A stretch of DNA of 64,000 nt, taken from positions 13,598,385 to 13,662,384 of the forward strand of contig NC_047071.1 in NCBI RefSeq assembly GCF_902459465.1, in the 5' to 3' direction. The notes beneath the pieces were generated by a model that did not search any database, was not told where the DNA came from, and saw only the letters and a list, made by a program, of their open reading frames with translations. Below are positions 24,700 through 36,500 of this stretch, one piece after another. The translations under genes were made by a program, and so were the position numbers. This DNA is from Asterias rubens. Its lineage: Eukaryota > Echinodermata > Asteroidea > Forcipulatida > Asteriidae. Positions within the stretch are counted from its first letter, which is position 1; each line of letters begins with the position of its first letter.

Positions 24700-25074
24700 T
24701 TAAAGGGAAGGTACACGTTTGGTAATTACTCAAAACAAATATTAACTTAAAAACTGACTTGGTATCGAGCATTGGAGAGCTGTTGATAGTATAAAGCGTT
24801 GTGGGAAACGACTCCCTCTGAAGTAATGTAGTTTTTGAGAAAGAGGTACTTTCTCACTAAAATAATAAAAGACTTCTAGCTAGAAGTCTTTTATTCCTAT
24901 CTGAAAGCACACATGTTCGTCCAACAAGGGTGTTTTTCTATCATCATTTTCTCGCAACTTCGATGACCGGTTGAGCCCAAATTTTCACAGGCTTGTTATT
25001 TTATGCATATGATGGGATACACCAAGTGAGAAGACTGGTCTTTGACAATAACCAAACGTGTACCTTCCCTTTAA
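24700..25074 (-). mobile_element. TTAA-type MITE family B with a perfect 32 bp central palindrome
   Basis: Terminal repeats AGGGAAGGTACACGTTTGG and complement, TTAA flanks. The backbone between the ends is the same as family A. The centre, 24864-24895, is a perfect 32 bp palindrome with inner arm GACTTCTAG. Confidence 0.9.
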
Positions 25075-25343
25075 AGATACATTTTGTTTTGTCAGTAAAA
25101 CTTTTTTATTTTGAAAACCTGGAAAACTGGGCACTTTAGGTTCAAAACACGAACAAAATGCTGGCCCTGAATGTGTTAATGTGTCGTGACAAGGTTTTCT
25201 GACAATGATGGCGTAGAATTTAGGATAAGTATGTGGACTTTGGATTGACAATAGCTCTCAAGTTTGAAATCATTACAGACTCTGGTTGCAACATGAATGT
25301 ATCAGTACAGTATGGAGCACAGGTTTGAACTAGATTCAAGTCA

Positions 25344-25715
25344 TTAAAGGCAGTGGACACTATTGGTAATTTTTCAAAACAATGATTAGCATAAAACCTT
25401 TGTAACGAGTAATGGGGAGAGGTTGATAGTATAAAACATCGTGAGAAACGGCTCCCCCTTTTCGAGAAAGAAGTAATTTTCCACAAATTTGATTTCGTTA
25501 CCTCAGATTTAGAATTTGACGTCTCGAAATCAAGTACCAGAAAGCACACAACTTCGTGCGACAAGGATGTTTTTTCTTTCATTATTATCTCGCAACAGCG
25601 ACGACCAATTGAGCTCAAATTTTCACAGGTTAGTTATTTTATGCATGTTGAGATACACCAAGTTAGAAGAATGGTCTTTGACAATTATCAATAGTGTCCA
25701 GTCCAGTGTCTTTAA
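25344..25715 (-). mobile_element. TTAA-type MITE family A, full copy
   Basis: TTAA flanks at 25344 and 25712. Internal order is reversed relative to 7802-8182, so it lies in the opposite orientation. Central hairpin near 25490-25532. Confidence 0.88.
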
Positions 25716-26174
25716 TGCTCTCTAATAGTATGGAGATTAGATTCTATCAAACAGGATGATCCAATTTCTAAGATAAAAATAAGATGAAACTATACCAAAT
25801 TCATAATTCATAACAATGGAAAAAAAGAAAGCTATCAATCTCTACACACAAATTGGGTCACAAAAAAACAAAAAAATTGTTTGTATTTATTTATTTAGCC
25901 TTTTTTTTTCAAGGAGGGATTTAAAGTTTGCCGCTTGCGGCATGAATTGATTTGTAGGAGTAAGTATTGATTTCATGGGTAGTGTGTTAACTTTTAAAAT
26001 CTAACACCAACTTCCGAGTGTTGTACTTTTCACAGGCAGCAATTTTTTAAATCTAGGTTAGGGACACATTACTTGTTTGCATTAGGATGAGCTGATTTAT
26101 TTTCCGTTCAAATCTGATTTTGACTGTCAACACGGGGCATTGTACTAATTGCTTTCTAAAAAAAATTGTATAAT
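25716..26174. other. No gene seen
   Basis: AT-rich sequence with homopolymers; nothing recognised. Confidence 0.5.
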
Positions 26175-26340
26175 ATTTTGTTTTGACCCTAACACCAATG
26201 TTTGAAGCACTGTGTACTCAGTATTTTCTCGACCGTACAGGCATTTTACTTGGGTGGGATTCTGACCATTACTTTTGCAATTGTAGAGCTTTTTACCAAC
26301 TAGACCACCGAGATTGTCCGGCAGCTAGAGGCAGTTTAAA
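26175..26340 (-). mobile_element. tRNA-derived SINE, antisense
   Basis: Contains ACCAACTAGACCACCGAG, the complement of a tRNA-like A box, plus tail sequence CACTGTGTACTCAGTATTTT. Lies head to head with the next copy. Confidence 0.75.
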
Positions 26341-26371
26341 TCCTCTATTTCCAGCAGCGGGTACCGCTACC

Positions 26372-26525
26372 GGGCAATCTCGGTGGTCTAGTTGGTTAGA
26401 CATTTGCTCTAAAATGACAAAGGTAGTGGGTTCGATTCCCATCCGGTTAGAATGCCTTTGATTGTTTTTCAAAGAACTCAGTGCAGTGCTAACACACATT
26501 CTTTATCCCTGATGCAAATTTAGAA
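26372..26525 (+). mobile_element. tRNA-derived SINE, sense
   Basis: GGTGGTCTAGTTGGTTAGAC (A box) and GGGTTCGATTCCCATCC (B box), followed by tail GCTAACACACATTCTTTATC. No CCA or perfect cloverleaf, so a SINE and not a tRNA gene. Confidence 0.8.
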
Positions 26526-27337
26526 GTTTTTATTGTAGAGTTTGCACCTACATCTACCACTGGGCAGCTTTGGGAAAACAGACTTTCACTGCAAAGTTTC
26601 TAAAGAGTTCTAAGATTTATGGTCGGACAAAGGATAACACTTAATGATTGGTCCCATTTTCACTAATTTGATAATCACAGTAACAAATTACTTCTGATGT
26701 GTATGGAAAAAAAGTACAACTTGAAAAAAGGAAATAATTTGTAACATGTGTTTCTCAAGACTCAAAAAAATGTGATGAATTCCCTCTCGTAAATAACCCT
26801 CCACCCCCTAAAAAAAGAAACATTCCCCTGAAATGAATCCTGAAATTGGACACTACTGTAAATCAGTCTGCCATGAATAATCAACATGTTTCCATTTATC
26901 ACATTCTCATACACGGATTCCAACGTCTTCATATTCTATGTTGTTTTGAAGGAATTTGGTGATTTATCACGATTGGTGACATGGTGTCACGAGGATGTAA
27001 ACTTGCGCTGTGAATTTGGGTACTTTTAAAACTTTATTTGCAAGGTTTGTGACTTTTTTAAAGTGATTAATAAATTAGGTTTTTTTTTCAGCCTTTAACG
27101 TTGCAGTAAATTGCATTGTTAAGTGCACACCTGGAAAATGACTTTCAAATGCTAAAATTGTGATGAAACCAAACTGAATTCGATTACAAATTCGATTACG
27201 AATTGGTATTTCTTCTATACCCTGACATACAAAAATGCTGAATACGTACGTCAATAAAGTTTTCCGAAGGTTGATTTTATGGGATTGTATACTTCTCAGA
27301 AACTAGACAGTTTGAAATTGCACATCAAAACGTATCC
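26526..27337. other. No gene seen
   Basis: AT-rich sequence; nothing recognised. Confidence 0.5.
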
Positions 27338-27595
27338 AGGGTTCTGGGCCCAATTTCGTGGCACTGCTTATCACGGAATTCTGCGCTTACGATCAAGATT
27401 CCCTGCTTACGTGCAAGCGCCCAATTTCTGCGCTAGCCTTGTAAGCGAAGAATGCCTAGTAAGGCGGAGTACGCACGCGCAGAAGCCAAAATTCGCCACT
27501 AACCCGTGAAATACGTTTGTTGTAAGCACAGAATTCCCTGCCTCCATAAGCGCTGATTCTGTGCTTACGGTAAGCAGAGCCAATAAATTGTTTTC
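27338..27595. repeat. GC-richer inverted-repeat element
   Basis: Begins GGGCCCAATTTCGTGGCACT. Alternating GCTTAC / GTAAGC motifs pair across the segment (CTGCGCTTACG against CGTAAGC-type sequence). Related in its first bases to 29300-29543, otherwise different. Confidence 0.55.
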
Positions 27596-27599
27596 TGTA

Positions 27600-27885
27600 G
27601 TGGTATCTTTCCTCGCCTTCCACCTCTAGGAACCTGGTTCGAATCCCACCGGGGACACTACATGTACATGGATTGGGTTTTCAGTCACTACCTGACTGCC
27701 TGGGTTTCCCCTGTAATAATTCTCTTGGATTTTCCTCCCACATCTAAAACTGAAACTTCTTTCCTAGCGTCTCTCCATTGGGTTCTTGGCTAGTGCAAGT
27801 ACAATGATTCAGTTCACTTTTCTGAGGGTCCTTGGCCTCACAACCAAAATAACATGAAATCAAATGAAATAAAATGGTCTGAAGT
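27600..27885 (+). mobile_element. Second tRNA-derived SINE family, sense
   Basis: CGCCTTCCACCTCTAGGAAC and GGTTCGAATCCCACC (B box), then TGGGTTTTCAGTCACTACCT, CTCTCCATTGGGTTCTTGGC and an A-rich end. Confidence 0.75.
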
Positions 27886-28544
27886 CAAGGCTCTAACAGC
27901 TCCCCGAGTGTTGCACTTACTTTGGAGGAATTACAGACTCTCACCGTCACAAATAAATATTTAGAAGTTTGGGAACGAAGCCTATTGTCTTTTTTCCTTG
28001 TACTAAATTCAAACCTTTTAAAATCAATTGAACGCAAAAAGAGGAAGATAGTTGAGATCAAATTATAGGCCCAACATGTATCCGAATCTTGACAAACTAG
28101 CTGGTAGTGATTAATTTGTTTGCATCTTCTCTAAGATGCAGTGTATGTTCGATTAAATCGTAGCAATTGTGACTAAATTTATGTTTCTGAAATCCAGTGG
28201 TGTACCACGCCACAATGATTGCTTCATTTACCGTAGAGAGTTTAAGCTCAACCAAAAACCTGTTTACACCATATTAAAACAACTATTGATTTAACCAAAG
28301 ATGATACAAAAACAAAAATTGTCATGACGGAAAAGCAACCGTCCAGAAAGAAAAATACAAACACAACCCAACCTTGAGTGCTATGATTAAATTGGAAGGG
28401 ATGCCGTTAACGAGCAGAGGAAAAAAAGAGGTAAACATTTGCAATTCCTTGTAAATTAAAGGCTGCTCATTTTGAGCTACATGTGATTATTTGCGATCAT
28501 TTCATGAAGTGTTAGATCATTCTGTGGCGTGACAAAATCAGCAT
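27886..28544. other. No gene seen
   Basis: AT-rich sequence leading into the satellite-like array. Confidence 0.5.
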
Positions 28545-29145
28545 TTAAGAAATATACAAAATGTATGTTATGGGTTTTGGTAATAGCTCATTTAAACCTT
28601 GGTAACGAAATGTAAACTTGGTTTCAACATAGAACTCATTACAAAATGATTGCACTAAATTGAATGGATGGTTGAAATCATGTAGTGTAAAATATACATA
28701 ATGTGTGATTTGGGTTTTCAAAAAAGTTCATAAGCCCTCGTAAAAAATTGTAACTTTTTGGGTTTAACACATAGACTCATTGAAAATGATACCACTGGTT
28801 ATGCCCATTTTTCTATGAATGGATGAATGAAATCACATAGTGTACAATGATACACAATGTATGATTTGGGTTTTGGAAATAGCTCGTTTAAACCCTTGTG
28901 AAGCAATCGCAAACTTGGTTTTAACATAGACTCTCTGAGAATGATACCACTGGCGCCAAATGCTTTCTCTGAACGGGTATGGTTGAAATCACATAATGTA
29001 AACATATACACACTGTATCATTGGGGTTTTAAAAATATTTCATTTAAACCCCTCTAAAAAAAGAGTGGTTTTAATATAGACCACTGGTGCGTCCAATTTT
29101 TTCTCTAAATTGTTTATGGTTGAAATCACATGAGTATCACATGGT
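28545..29145. repeat. Satellite-like tandem array, ~145-165 bp unit, about four copies
   Basis: Recurring order: GGTTTTAACATAGACTC, AATGATACCACTGG, ATGGTTGAAATCACAT, GTGTGATTTGGGTTTT, TTCATTTAAACCCCT. Copies differ by substitutions and small indels. Confidence 0.8.
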
Positions 29146-29299
29146 CACATTTGACTTCCATAAGACAGTCAACAATGAAATGAAGGCCGGATCAATATAG
29201 TTTTCTAATAATATGTCTGCTCCATTTCTATACAACAGGCCTTCAAATTCGCTCTCAAAGGGGAACAGCAATTTTCCCCTGGTGAAATATTATACGTCT

Positions 29300-29543
29300 G
29301 GGCCCAATTTCATAGAGCTGCTAAGCACAAAAATTTGCTAAGCATGAAATTTCTTTCTTGATAAAAACAGGACTACCAACCAAATTTCCACGTGATTTTC
29401 GGGATAAGCAAACAACAGCTGAACACCAGTAACAAGCAATATGCAACACAAAAGAAATTTGGTTGGTAATCCTGCTTTTATCAAGGAAGACATTTCATGC
29501 TAAGCAAATTTTTGTGCTTAGCAGCTCTATGAAATTGAGCCCT
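29300..29543. repeat. Long-arm foldback element (~244 bp)
   Basis: Arms of about 90 bp: GGGCCCAATTTCATAGAGCT and TTTGCTAAGCATGAAATTTC at the left, mirrored as GAAATTGAGCCC at the right end. One complete hairpin copy of a family with fragments elsewhere in the window. Confidence 0.85.
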
Positions 29544-30708
29544 GATTACCAGAGGAAACAATGGCGGTCCCTATGGTTAATTGCTCTCTTGTGGTAATGA
29601 CGGGTATCTTCACTAACAAGACCTTTTTCAATCCCCTTGTTAGTACACAAGTCTGTAACGGATGATTGCTAAACAAACAACGAATAATTACACGAAGGTC
29701 AAATGTCATAAGTAAAGTTCCCTTCTGGTTCTCTAAGGCCGTATATTTTGGCGGCTACAGCTATGGCTATGGCTATTATTATGTTTATTAATTTAATATT
29801 ATGTATTCCCATAAAGTTTGTTAATTATTGAGTAAGCCCTATGCTCCTTAATTATACAGCCAAACTAACATGACTTTATACGAATATTTACAATAATTTA
29901 CAAACTAAGAATACATCATTTATGTGGTACTGAACTACATGTATTTCAACTTTTGATAAAACTATATATGTAATGTAGTAATGTAGGCCTACGATTGTTT
30001 GATTACTTGTTTTTGTTTTGTTTGTGTATTCTTTTCTTTTGTTTTCTTTTTGTTTGTTTTGTTGCTGTTTGGGGGAGGGGTTTAGGTATTTTTTTTATTT
30101 TTTATTATTTTTTATTATTATTATTATTATTTGTGGCCGTTTACAAGTTCGAATCATTAATAACTTTTCACTACACAGCTATAATAAACACCATTTGAAT
30201 ATGAGCAATAGAGCATTGCCAACCCCCCCCCCCCCAACACACAAACACACAGCCACGACCACCAGCTCCAACCACATGCACTAGCACAAGTCTGAAAACC
30301 CCCTTATCGTTAAAAGAGAGCTCTAGGTCTGGGGGGAGAGTAGTGGACATGGTTGAACGTGACCACCCCTCCACAGTTTACCTTCTATAAAAAGAAGCAA
30401 GCTACACTGCTAATAATTTTTGTGTGTAGATTTTTTATATTCCAGATAAAATATTGATGCATTTTGAAAAGATGGTCCATAGAACTACACAAGGAACAAT
30501 GGCCAATAATTAAACAATAGACCAATTAATGCAAACAACTCATTAAGCTCGGCCCTCTATCAAAATAAGCCGGTGGTGGTAGTCTAACAAATGAAATCAT
30601 CCATTGAAAGCAACAACACCAATGACACTAAGTGTAGCATATAATTTCCTACATTGAACTCTTTAAAAAAAAGTTTCTTTCATTGCTCATTCAAATGAAA
30701 CAAAACCA
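29544..30708. other. No gene seen
   Basis: T-rich low-complexity tract (30000-30130) and a C run near 30222. GGCTACAGCTATGGCTATGG near 29752 recalls the arm of the foldback at 45784. Confidence 0.5.
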
Positions 30709-30840
30709 GGGGTTGATTTCACAAAGAGTTAGGACTAGTCCTATGAGATATTAAAAACGTATGGCTAGTCCTGAGTTAGGCAAGTTACCTCCTCCTAACT
30801 CGAGATAAGACTAGTCTTAACTCTTTGTGAAATCCACCCC
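30709..30840. repeat. Foldback element, GATTTCACAAAGAGTTAGGA family, copy 1
   Basis: Arms TTGATTTCACAAAGAGTTAG and CTTAACTCTTTGTGAAATCC around a short loop. Multiple ACTAGT palindromes within. Confidence 0.82.
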
Positions 30841-30900
30841 AGTACCAACTGTGATCCAAAACTTTTCACAGGTTCAACAGGGGCATTTTTGTTTGGCTTA

Positions 30901-31453
30901 TTAAAGGGAAGGTATCAATTGATAGTCAATATTAAAATTAACGGCAATTAAAACTTTTGGTTAGAAGCCTCCAATGTACAGCAGCTTTCAATGGTATTTA
31001 AAGCATTTTGAGAAACATTTTCACTTCAAAGTAATGTGGTTAAGTAAAAAGATATCGGCTATTTTCCCCATAAATTTGAATCGGAGAAGGTAAAAAAAAC
31101 TGCTGTAATTTTTCTCAGATTGTGTATTCCTATTCTCTGCGCGGACAATAACGGCTCTGGGATGGATTTCACAAAGAGTTAGGACTAGTCTTATCTCGAC
31201 TTAGGACGAGTTACTCATCCAACATTACGACTAGCAATGCGTTTTTGATATCTCTTAGGACTAGTCCTAAGTTAGGACTAGTCCTAACTCTTTGTAAAAT
31301 CGACCCCTGGATTTTCGGCGATATATCAAAAATGTGACCGCCTTTTGTAATGAACTATTCACATGTTAGTTTTAATGTAAACATCTACATTTGAAATAGG
31401 ATTAAAACAATCGAACAGTTCAGAAAAACCAAAGGTTTAGGCTACTATTGCCT
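30901..31453 (+). mobile_element. Probable TTAA-type element carrying a nested foldback
   Basis: Begins TTAAAGGGAAGGTATCAATTG. Backbone motifs (TTTGAGAAACATTTTCACTT, AAAGTAATGTGG) recall the MITE families above. A 150 bp foldback (31159-31308) is inserted inside. The right end is approximate. Confidence 0.5.
31159..31308. repeat. Foldback element, same family, copy 2 (nested)
   Basis: Arms GATTTCACAAAGAGTTAGGA and TCCTAACTCTTTGTAAAATC; inserted in the element at 30901-31453. Confidence 0.82.
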
Positions 31454-32524
31454 TGAATGTGAAGGCTTGGCATGAATAGAGATTTCCATTTGAATAATAG
31501 AAACGGGTGTATATATAGAAAGTGAGCAACAAACTGTAATTGTTTTGTTCTTTCCTGGGACTAGAAGCAAAAAATAAAAAATGAAGGATTATCGGATTAT
31601 TGTGTTCGGTCAGGTAGAGACTCCCATTAATTCATGTACTACAAACTAACACTCATGACTAACGTAACAACTCAATCAAATATTTAATACTCACTGGGGG
31701 AAAGTTCTAGCATATATGAATATAAAGAACTAAGTCGGGCCAAAAACCTTCTGGAATCCAAAACATTCACAGAGACATGAAAGATGTTTTACTTATCTGG
31801 AAGTTCAGAATAAGAAATAATATTTCTGCAAACAGTAGTTTATGGTCTGAAATTGTGGGTGGGTGGGCCAAAACAAAACAAATTTTAATTGAAAAAAAGA
31901 AAGTAACGTATATTAAATAAAAAATGAAAAATAAGAAGGAAAAATACCCAGATGGCCAAGATTGTCTTTCCTGACTAAACTACAATGTCATTTGTTTAAT
32001 CCAGGAAAAACTGATGTTGGAGACCTCTGATCTAAAAAAAAATCTGGTTTATGTGAGGCATTACTTTGTCCTTCAGTGTAAAGATAATATGAAGCTGTTC
32101 AATATTTATAAATCAAAACTTGGGGTGGGGGGTGGTGGACGGCTGGGTCAAAACAATTTTCACAACAATTTTAACATTGGCTTTTCTGAATTGCCCCTAA
32201 CACATACAGATTTCAAACCGCCGGCAACAGTATGGGGTTTACGTGAGGGATGACTCTATATCCATTAATCCATTCATTGTCTGAGACAAGATTGACATTT
32301 AAAATGAAGGGATTAAAGAAAGATTATCCTGACCTTCTAGGTATTCTGCTGGTATGGCAAACACACACAATGAAATCATTTATGATCTCATCTAATCATT
32401 AATCATTATACACTTAATTCTATTATTAATGAACCTGGAACTTACAGTTATTAGTTCAAGTTCTAGCTGTATATGGTACAGGAGATGCAGTGTGAATACC
32501 ACGATCATGAGGATCCAGGGAGAG
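31454..32524. other. No gene seen
   Basis: AT-rich; nothing recognised. Confidence 0.5.
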
Positions 32525-32573
32525 CGACCTTGCCCTGGGATTTTTTCACAGAACTCGGGAAAGTACACAGTGC
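32525..32573 (+). mobile_element. SINE tail, left part (interrupted)
   Basis: TTCACAGAACTCGGGAAAGT then ACACAGTGC, cut at TTAA by the MITE at 32574-32914; continues at 32915. Confidence 0.75.
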
Positions 32574-32914
32574 TTAAAGGCACTGGACACCTTTGGTAAT
32601 TGTCAAAGACCAGTATTCTCCCTTGGTGTATCCCCGACATAGGCATAAATAAACAAATCTGTGAAAATTTGGACTCAAATTGGTTATAGAAGTTGCAAGA
32701 GAATAATGAAAGAAAAACAAGCTTGTTGCACAAAAAGTTGTCTTTTATTATTTGAGTGAGAAATTACCTCTTTCTCAAAAGCTATGTTACTTCAAAGAGA
32801 GCCGTTTCTCACAATGGTTTATAATATCAGCAGCTCTCCATTGCTCGTAACCAAGTAAGTTTTTTATGCTAACAATTATTTTGAGTAATTACCAATATTG
32901 TCCAGTGCCTTTAA
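32574..32914 (+). mobile_element. Family A MITE inserted in a SINE tail
   Basis: Bounded by TTAA on both sides; the flanks ACAGTGC and CACACATCGGTG together make a continuous SINE tail. The central palindrome is mostly lost (near 32740). Confidence 0.92.
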
Positions 32915-32985
32915 CACACATCGGTGTAAGGGTCAAACCAAAGTTTTATTCTCTATCCCTGATGCAAAAATTTTACATATAATGA
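32915..32985 (+). mobile_element. SINE tail, right part (interrupted)
   Basis: CACACATCGGTGTAAGGGTC and TTCTCTATCCCTGATGCAAA, matching the 3' ends of the SINEs near 26500 and 43430. Confidence 0.75.
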
Positions 32986-33540
32986 ATGAACTAGTTGTTC
33001 TCTCCAATTCTTTCAAATTGTGGTACATCAGGTTTTATGAGATTGCAAATTTATGATCTTACTCTGGGGTTTGATTGGAGAAAAGAAGAAAATCCTTAAA
33101 AACTGAGTAGCTGTCTGCAGGGGAAAAAACTCTCAACTGCTAACGTTAAAAGACTATTTTAAATACAATAAATGAAAAACTTCAAGTTTGTGCAAAATAA
33201 GACACATAGTTTACCCCGCGAGTAGATACAAATTGATTAACTATTTATAACGAGTAAACATCGCAAAACTGCCTTTAAGATACAAGTTTGAAGCCATTAT
33301 GGATAAAACAATACAATGTTCACACAAACTTGACAGACTATAAGAAAGGGGTTTCTGTTTAAGCTTTCTAAAGAGGCGGCACAAAAAAAGTTTCACAGCT
33401 GTGGGGAAAAGTTGTGAAGTTATCAGGTTCACTAAAAAATCACAGTGATACAACAGCGCCCTCATGTGACCGATCCTTTCCAGTCAATATGGCGACCACA
33501 CGTCGCCGCGACAAAGGAGTGTCAAAGACAATGGACTTAC
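32986..33540. other. No further RCC1 exon recognised
   Basis: Sequence immediately 3' (minus strand) of the last RCC1 exon found. It should be intron, since the exon ends in a good donor (ACAG/gtaagt). Confidence 0.5.
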
Positions 33541-36500
33541 CTGTTAGAGCCACTGAATGTGCACAGCCGCCCGATGCCATGACCACATTGCTCTGACGAG
33601 TCATCATGCGAACTGGCTGTAAGACGTCCTGCCGGCGATATCCGCACGCTCGACCCAAACCCCACGCGAAAAGTTCCCCAGTGTCTACCAAAACAAAATA
33701 GAGAGAATATAAAAAAGTGGATAGAAAGTGGGAAAGGTTTGAAGCTTTTGTGTAAGTCCGCAGTATCTTCGGGAGATGGTGTATTTTTAGAGTTACGATT
33801 TCCCCTTGGGGTGTTTTATTTTTTATTTGAAGCATTGCAATGGGGGTTGGGGGGTTGGAGGTTGTTCAACTCCTGTTCTTTTATTCCTGAGGAGTTATTC
33901 CTATGACGATCAGAATGGTGGATCAACAGGAAGTTTACAACATACAAACACTATTTCCTTATGAAAATAGCAAAATTACATCAGGTCAACAAAGAGAGAG
34001 TTTTCGGTCTCTGCATTCTTGTTAAAGGCACTGGACACCTTTGGTAATTGTCAAAAACCAGTTATTCTAATTACAAATCTGTGAAAAATTAGGCTCAATT
34101 GGTCATCGAATTTGCAAATGAAAGAAAAGAAATCCTTGTTGCACAAGTCTGTGTGCTTTCAGATGTCTGAAAAAGACTTCAGGCCTGAAGTCTTCTAATA
34201 TTTAAGTGAGAAATTACCTGTTTCTAAAACAAAATACACTACTTTGGAGGGAGCTGTTTCTCACAATTTCTTATACTATCAACAGCTCTCCTGTGCTTGT
34301 TACCAAGTAAGTTTTGAGGCTAACAGTTATTTTGAGTAACTACCAATAGTGTCCAGTGCCTTTAAAGGATACATTTGGTAATTGGAATGTTGATATATAT
34401 ACCATAAACTAACCTACTTAAATTTCATTTTAAATTGTGGTAGTATTTTTGAGATATTGGTGAACAATTTGGAGCGGTTTTGTCCACACAGGGAGAATAA
34501 GATTCCGTAGTTGGGCTACACAATCTGAGAAAACGTTACTGGCAGTAGCGCTTCTCAGATTCAAGTTATGTAGGGATAAAAAGTGATATCTTTTTCCATA
34601 ACCGTTGTACTTCAAAGTGAAAAGTTTCTTTAAATGTATAATACCATCCCAAGCTGCTGTACTTCTTACCAAAAAAGTTTTTCTTGCCATTAATTTTCAG
34701 AGTCATTACCAAACGTAGTAAGACCCTTTAAGGCAGGAAAAACCTTACAAAAATAGGACATTCAAATTGGATGAATTATGAGCACAAGGAATGCTTTATT
34801 TTAGGAAGAAGAACCTGATGTAGTTTTTTTACTGTAGGATAAATACAGTTCTCAGTGTAACAGACTATAAAGGCCTTCATGCCAACTCTTTAATTTATAA
34901 ACCTTCCATAAATACCCTTGTGTTTTGTTAAAAAATGACCTTGTATTTTGGGGGGTTAAGTAACCAAATTTGTTAATCTCGTTGAAAAAAAGAAGACAAT
35001 GATCAAGGATAGTTGAAAGAGGTGCCTCCTTGTGACAGACACCTTAGTAAAAATTGCAATCCCGGCCATCTCGTTGGGCCCCCGCACCCATTCAATGTTG
35101 GCTCTCATTGCGCGGCCTGCGTTCCAGCTGGGGTTATTAACAACATTGAGCAGAGGAACAGGGGATGATATCAGGTCTGTTTGAAACTGCAAATCAGACA
35201 TTTTGCGACATCGCAGTTTGTTAGCGTTGATGGTATCTGGTGCCCTTCTTAACCTAGCATCACCGATAATAGCCGCACAGGCACCCAACCAAAAGGATGC
35301 TTTCACAGGGGAGAGGGCAAGGATAGGACCAATCAGCAGGTTCCATCTAATAATTTAGCCAATCAGAAATTTCACAACACGGTAGTTACAAGGACATTTC
35401 TGCAGGTCAGAGGTCAGCATCCAAGATGGAGCCACCAAGTCCAACAAATCAGGAGGTCTATCCGAAACCGCAAAACTAACGCCACCAAAAGCCAAGATGG
35501 TACAATTCAAATCCAAAAATATTCTGATTCAAATTTACATCTCTTATAGTATATAATTACCTGTAACCACTAAACTATGGTTTGCCCCACAGGCAATGTA
35601 AACTACCCCCTCTAGTGACTCCAGAGACTTGGGTGAAACTCGCTCTTCCAGGTCACCGGATCCGAGCTGTCCAAAGCTATTTGATCTGCGTAGAAATAGG
35701 AACAATCATTGCCTTGTTCTATTCTTAAGTGGCATTTCTCTCTATAGTGTATTGTAGTCTGGTCTCAAGTGTTTTTACTTATATAAATGTGTTTCCTAAA
35801 ACCATCACAGCCTTCTGTGCACTGACTCAGTGACTCACTGCTAAACCAACAGAGGGCGCTATTACAACTTAATGGTCATCGTTCTCAGGTTGCAGCATTG
35901 GCCAACTTCAATACAAAGAGGCACAAGGGCTTTGAATATGCATGTATTATGGCCATTACAAATGTTTGCCCTGTTTAATTGTCTTTGGGTACCTCCATGT
36001 GAACCGATATACCCACTAGGGTGCAGCCACTTCACCTGTATCATGTATAACCAGCAAATATTAATGATAATATTGTTGACTCTTATAATAATAGCACAAT
36101 TCCAATTAAAGAATGATAATTGAGCTTCAAACATTTTTAACCCTGGTCACTGGGCTATACTTTTTATATTCCTTAAAGACACTGGACACCTTTGGTAATT
36201 GTCTTCTCACTTGGTGAACTCAACATATGCACAAAGATAACAAACCTGTGGTAATTTGAACTCAATTGGTCGTCAAAGTTGCGAGATAATATTGAAGAAG
36301 AAAAAAAAGGGGAAAAAAAACTTGTCACACAAAGTTGTGTGCTTTCAGATGCTTGATTTTGAGACGTCAAAATCTAATTTTTGAGGACTTAAAGACAGTG
36401 GACACTATTGGTAATTGTCAAAGACTAGTCTTCACAGTTGGTGTATCTCAACATATGCATAAAATAACAAACCTGTGAAAATTTGAGCTCAATCGGTCGT

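Noticed and set aside
25220..25618. 132-codon minus-strand frame
   Set aside because: Runs through a family A MITE; similar fragments appear at every other copy.
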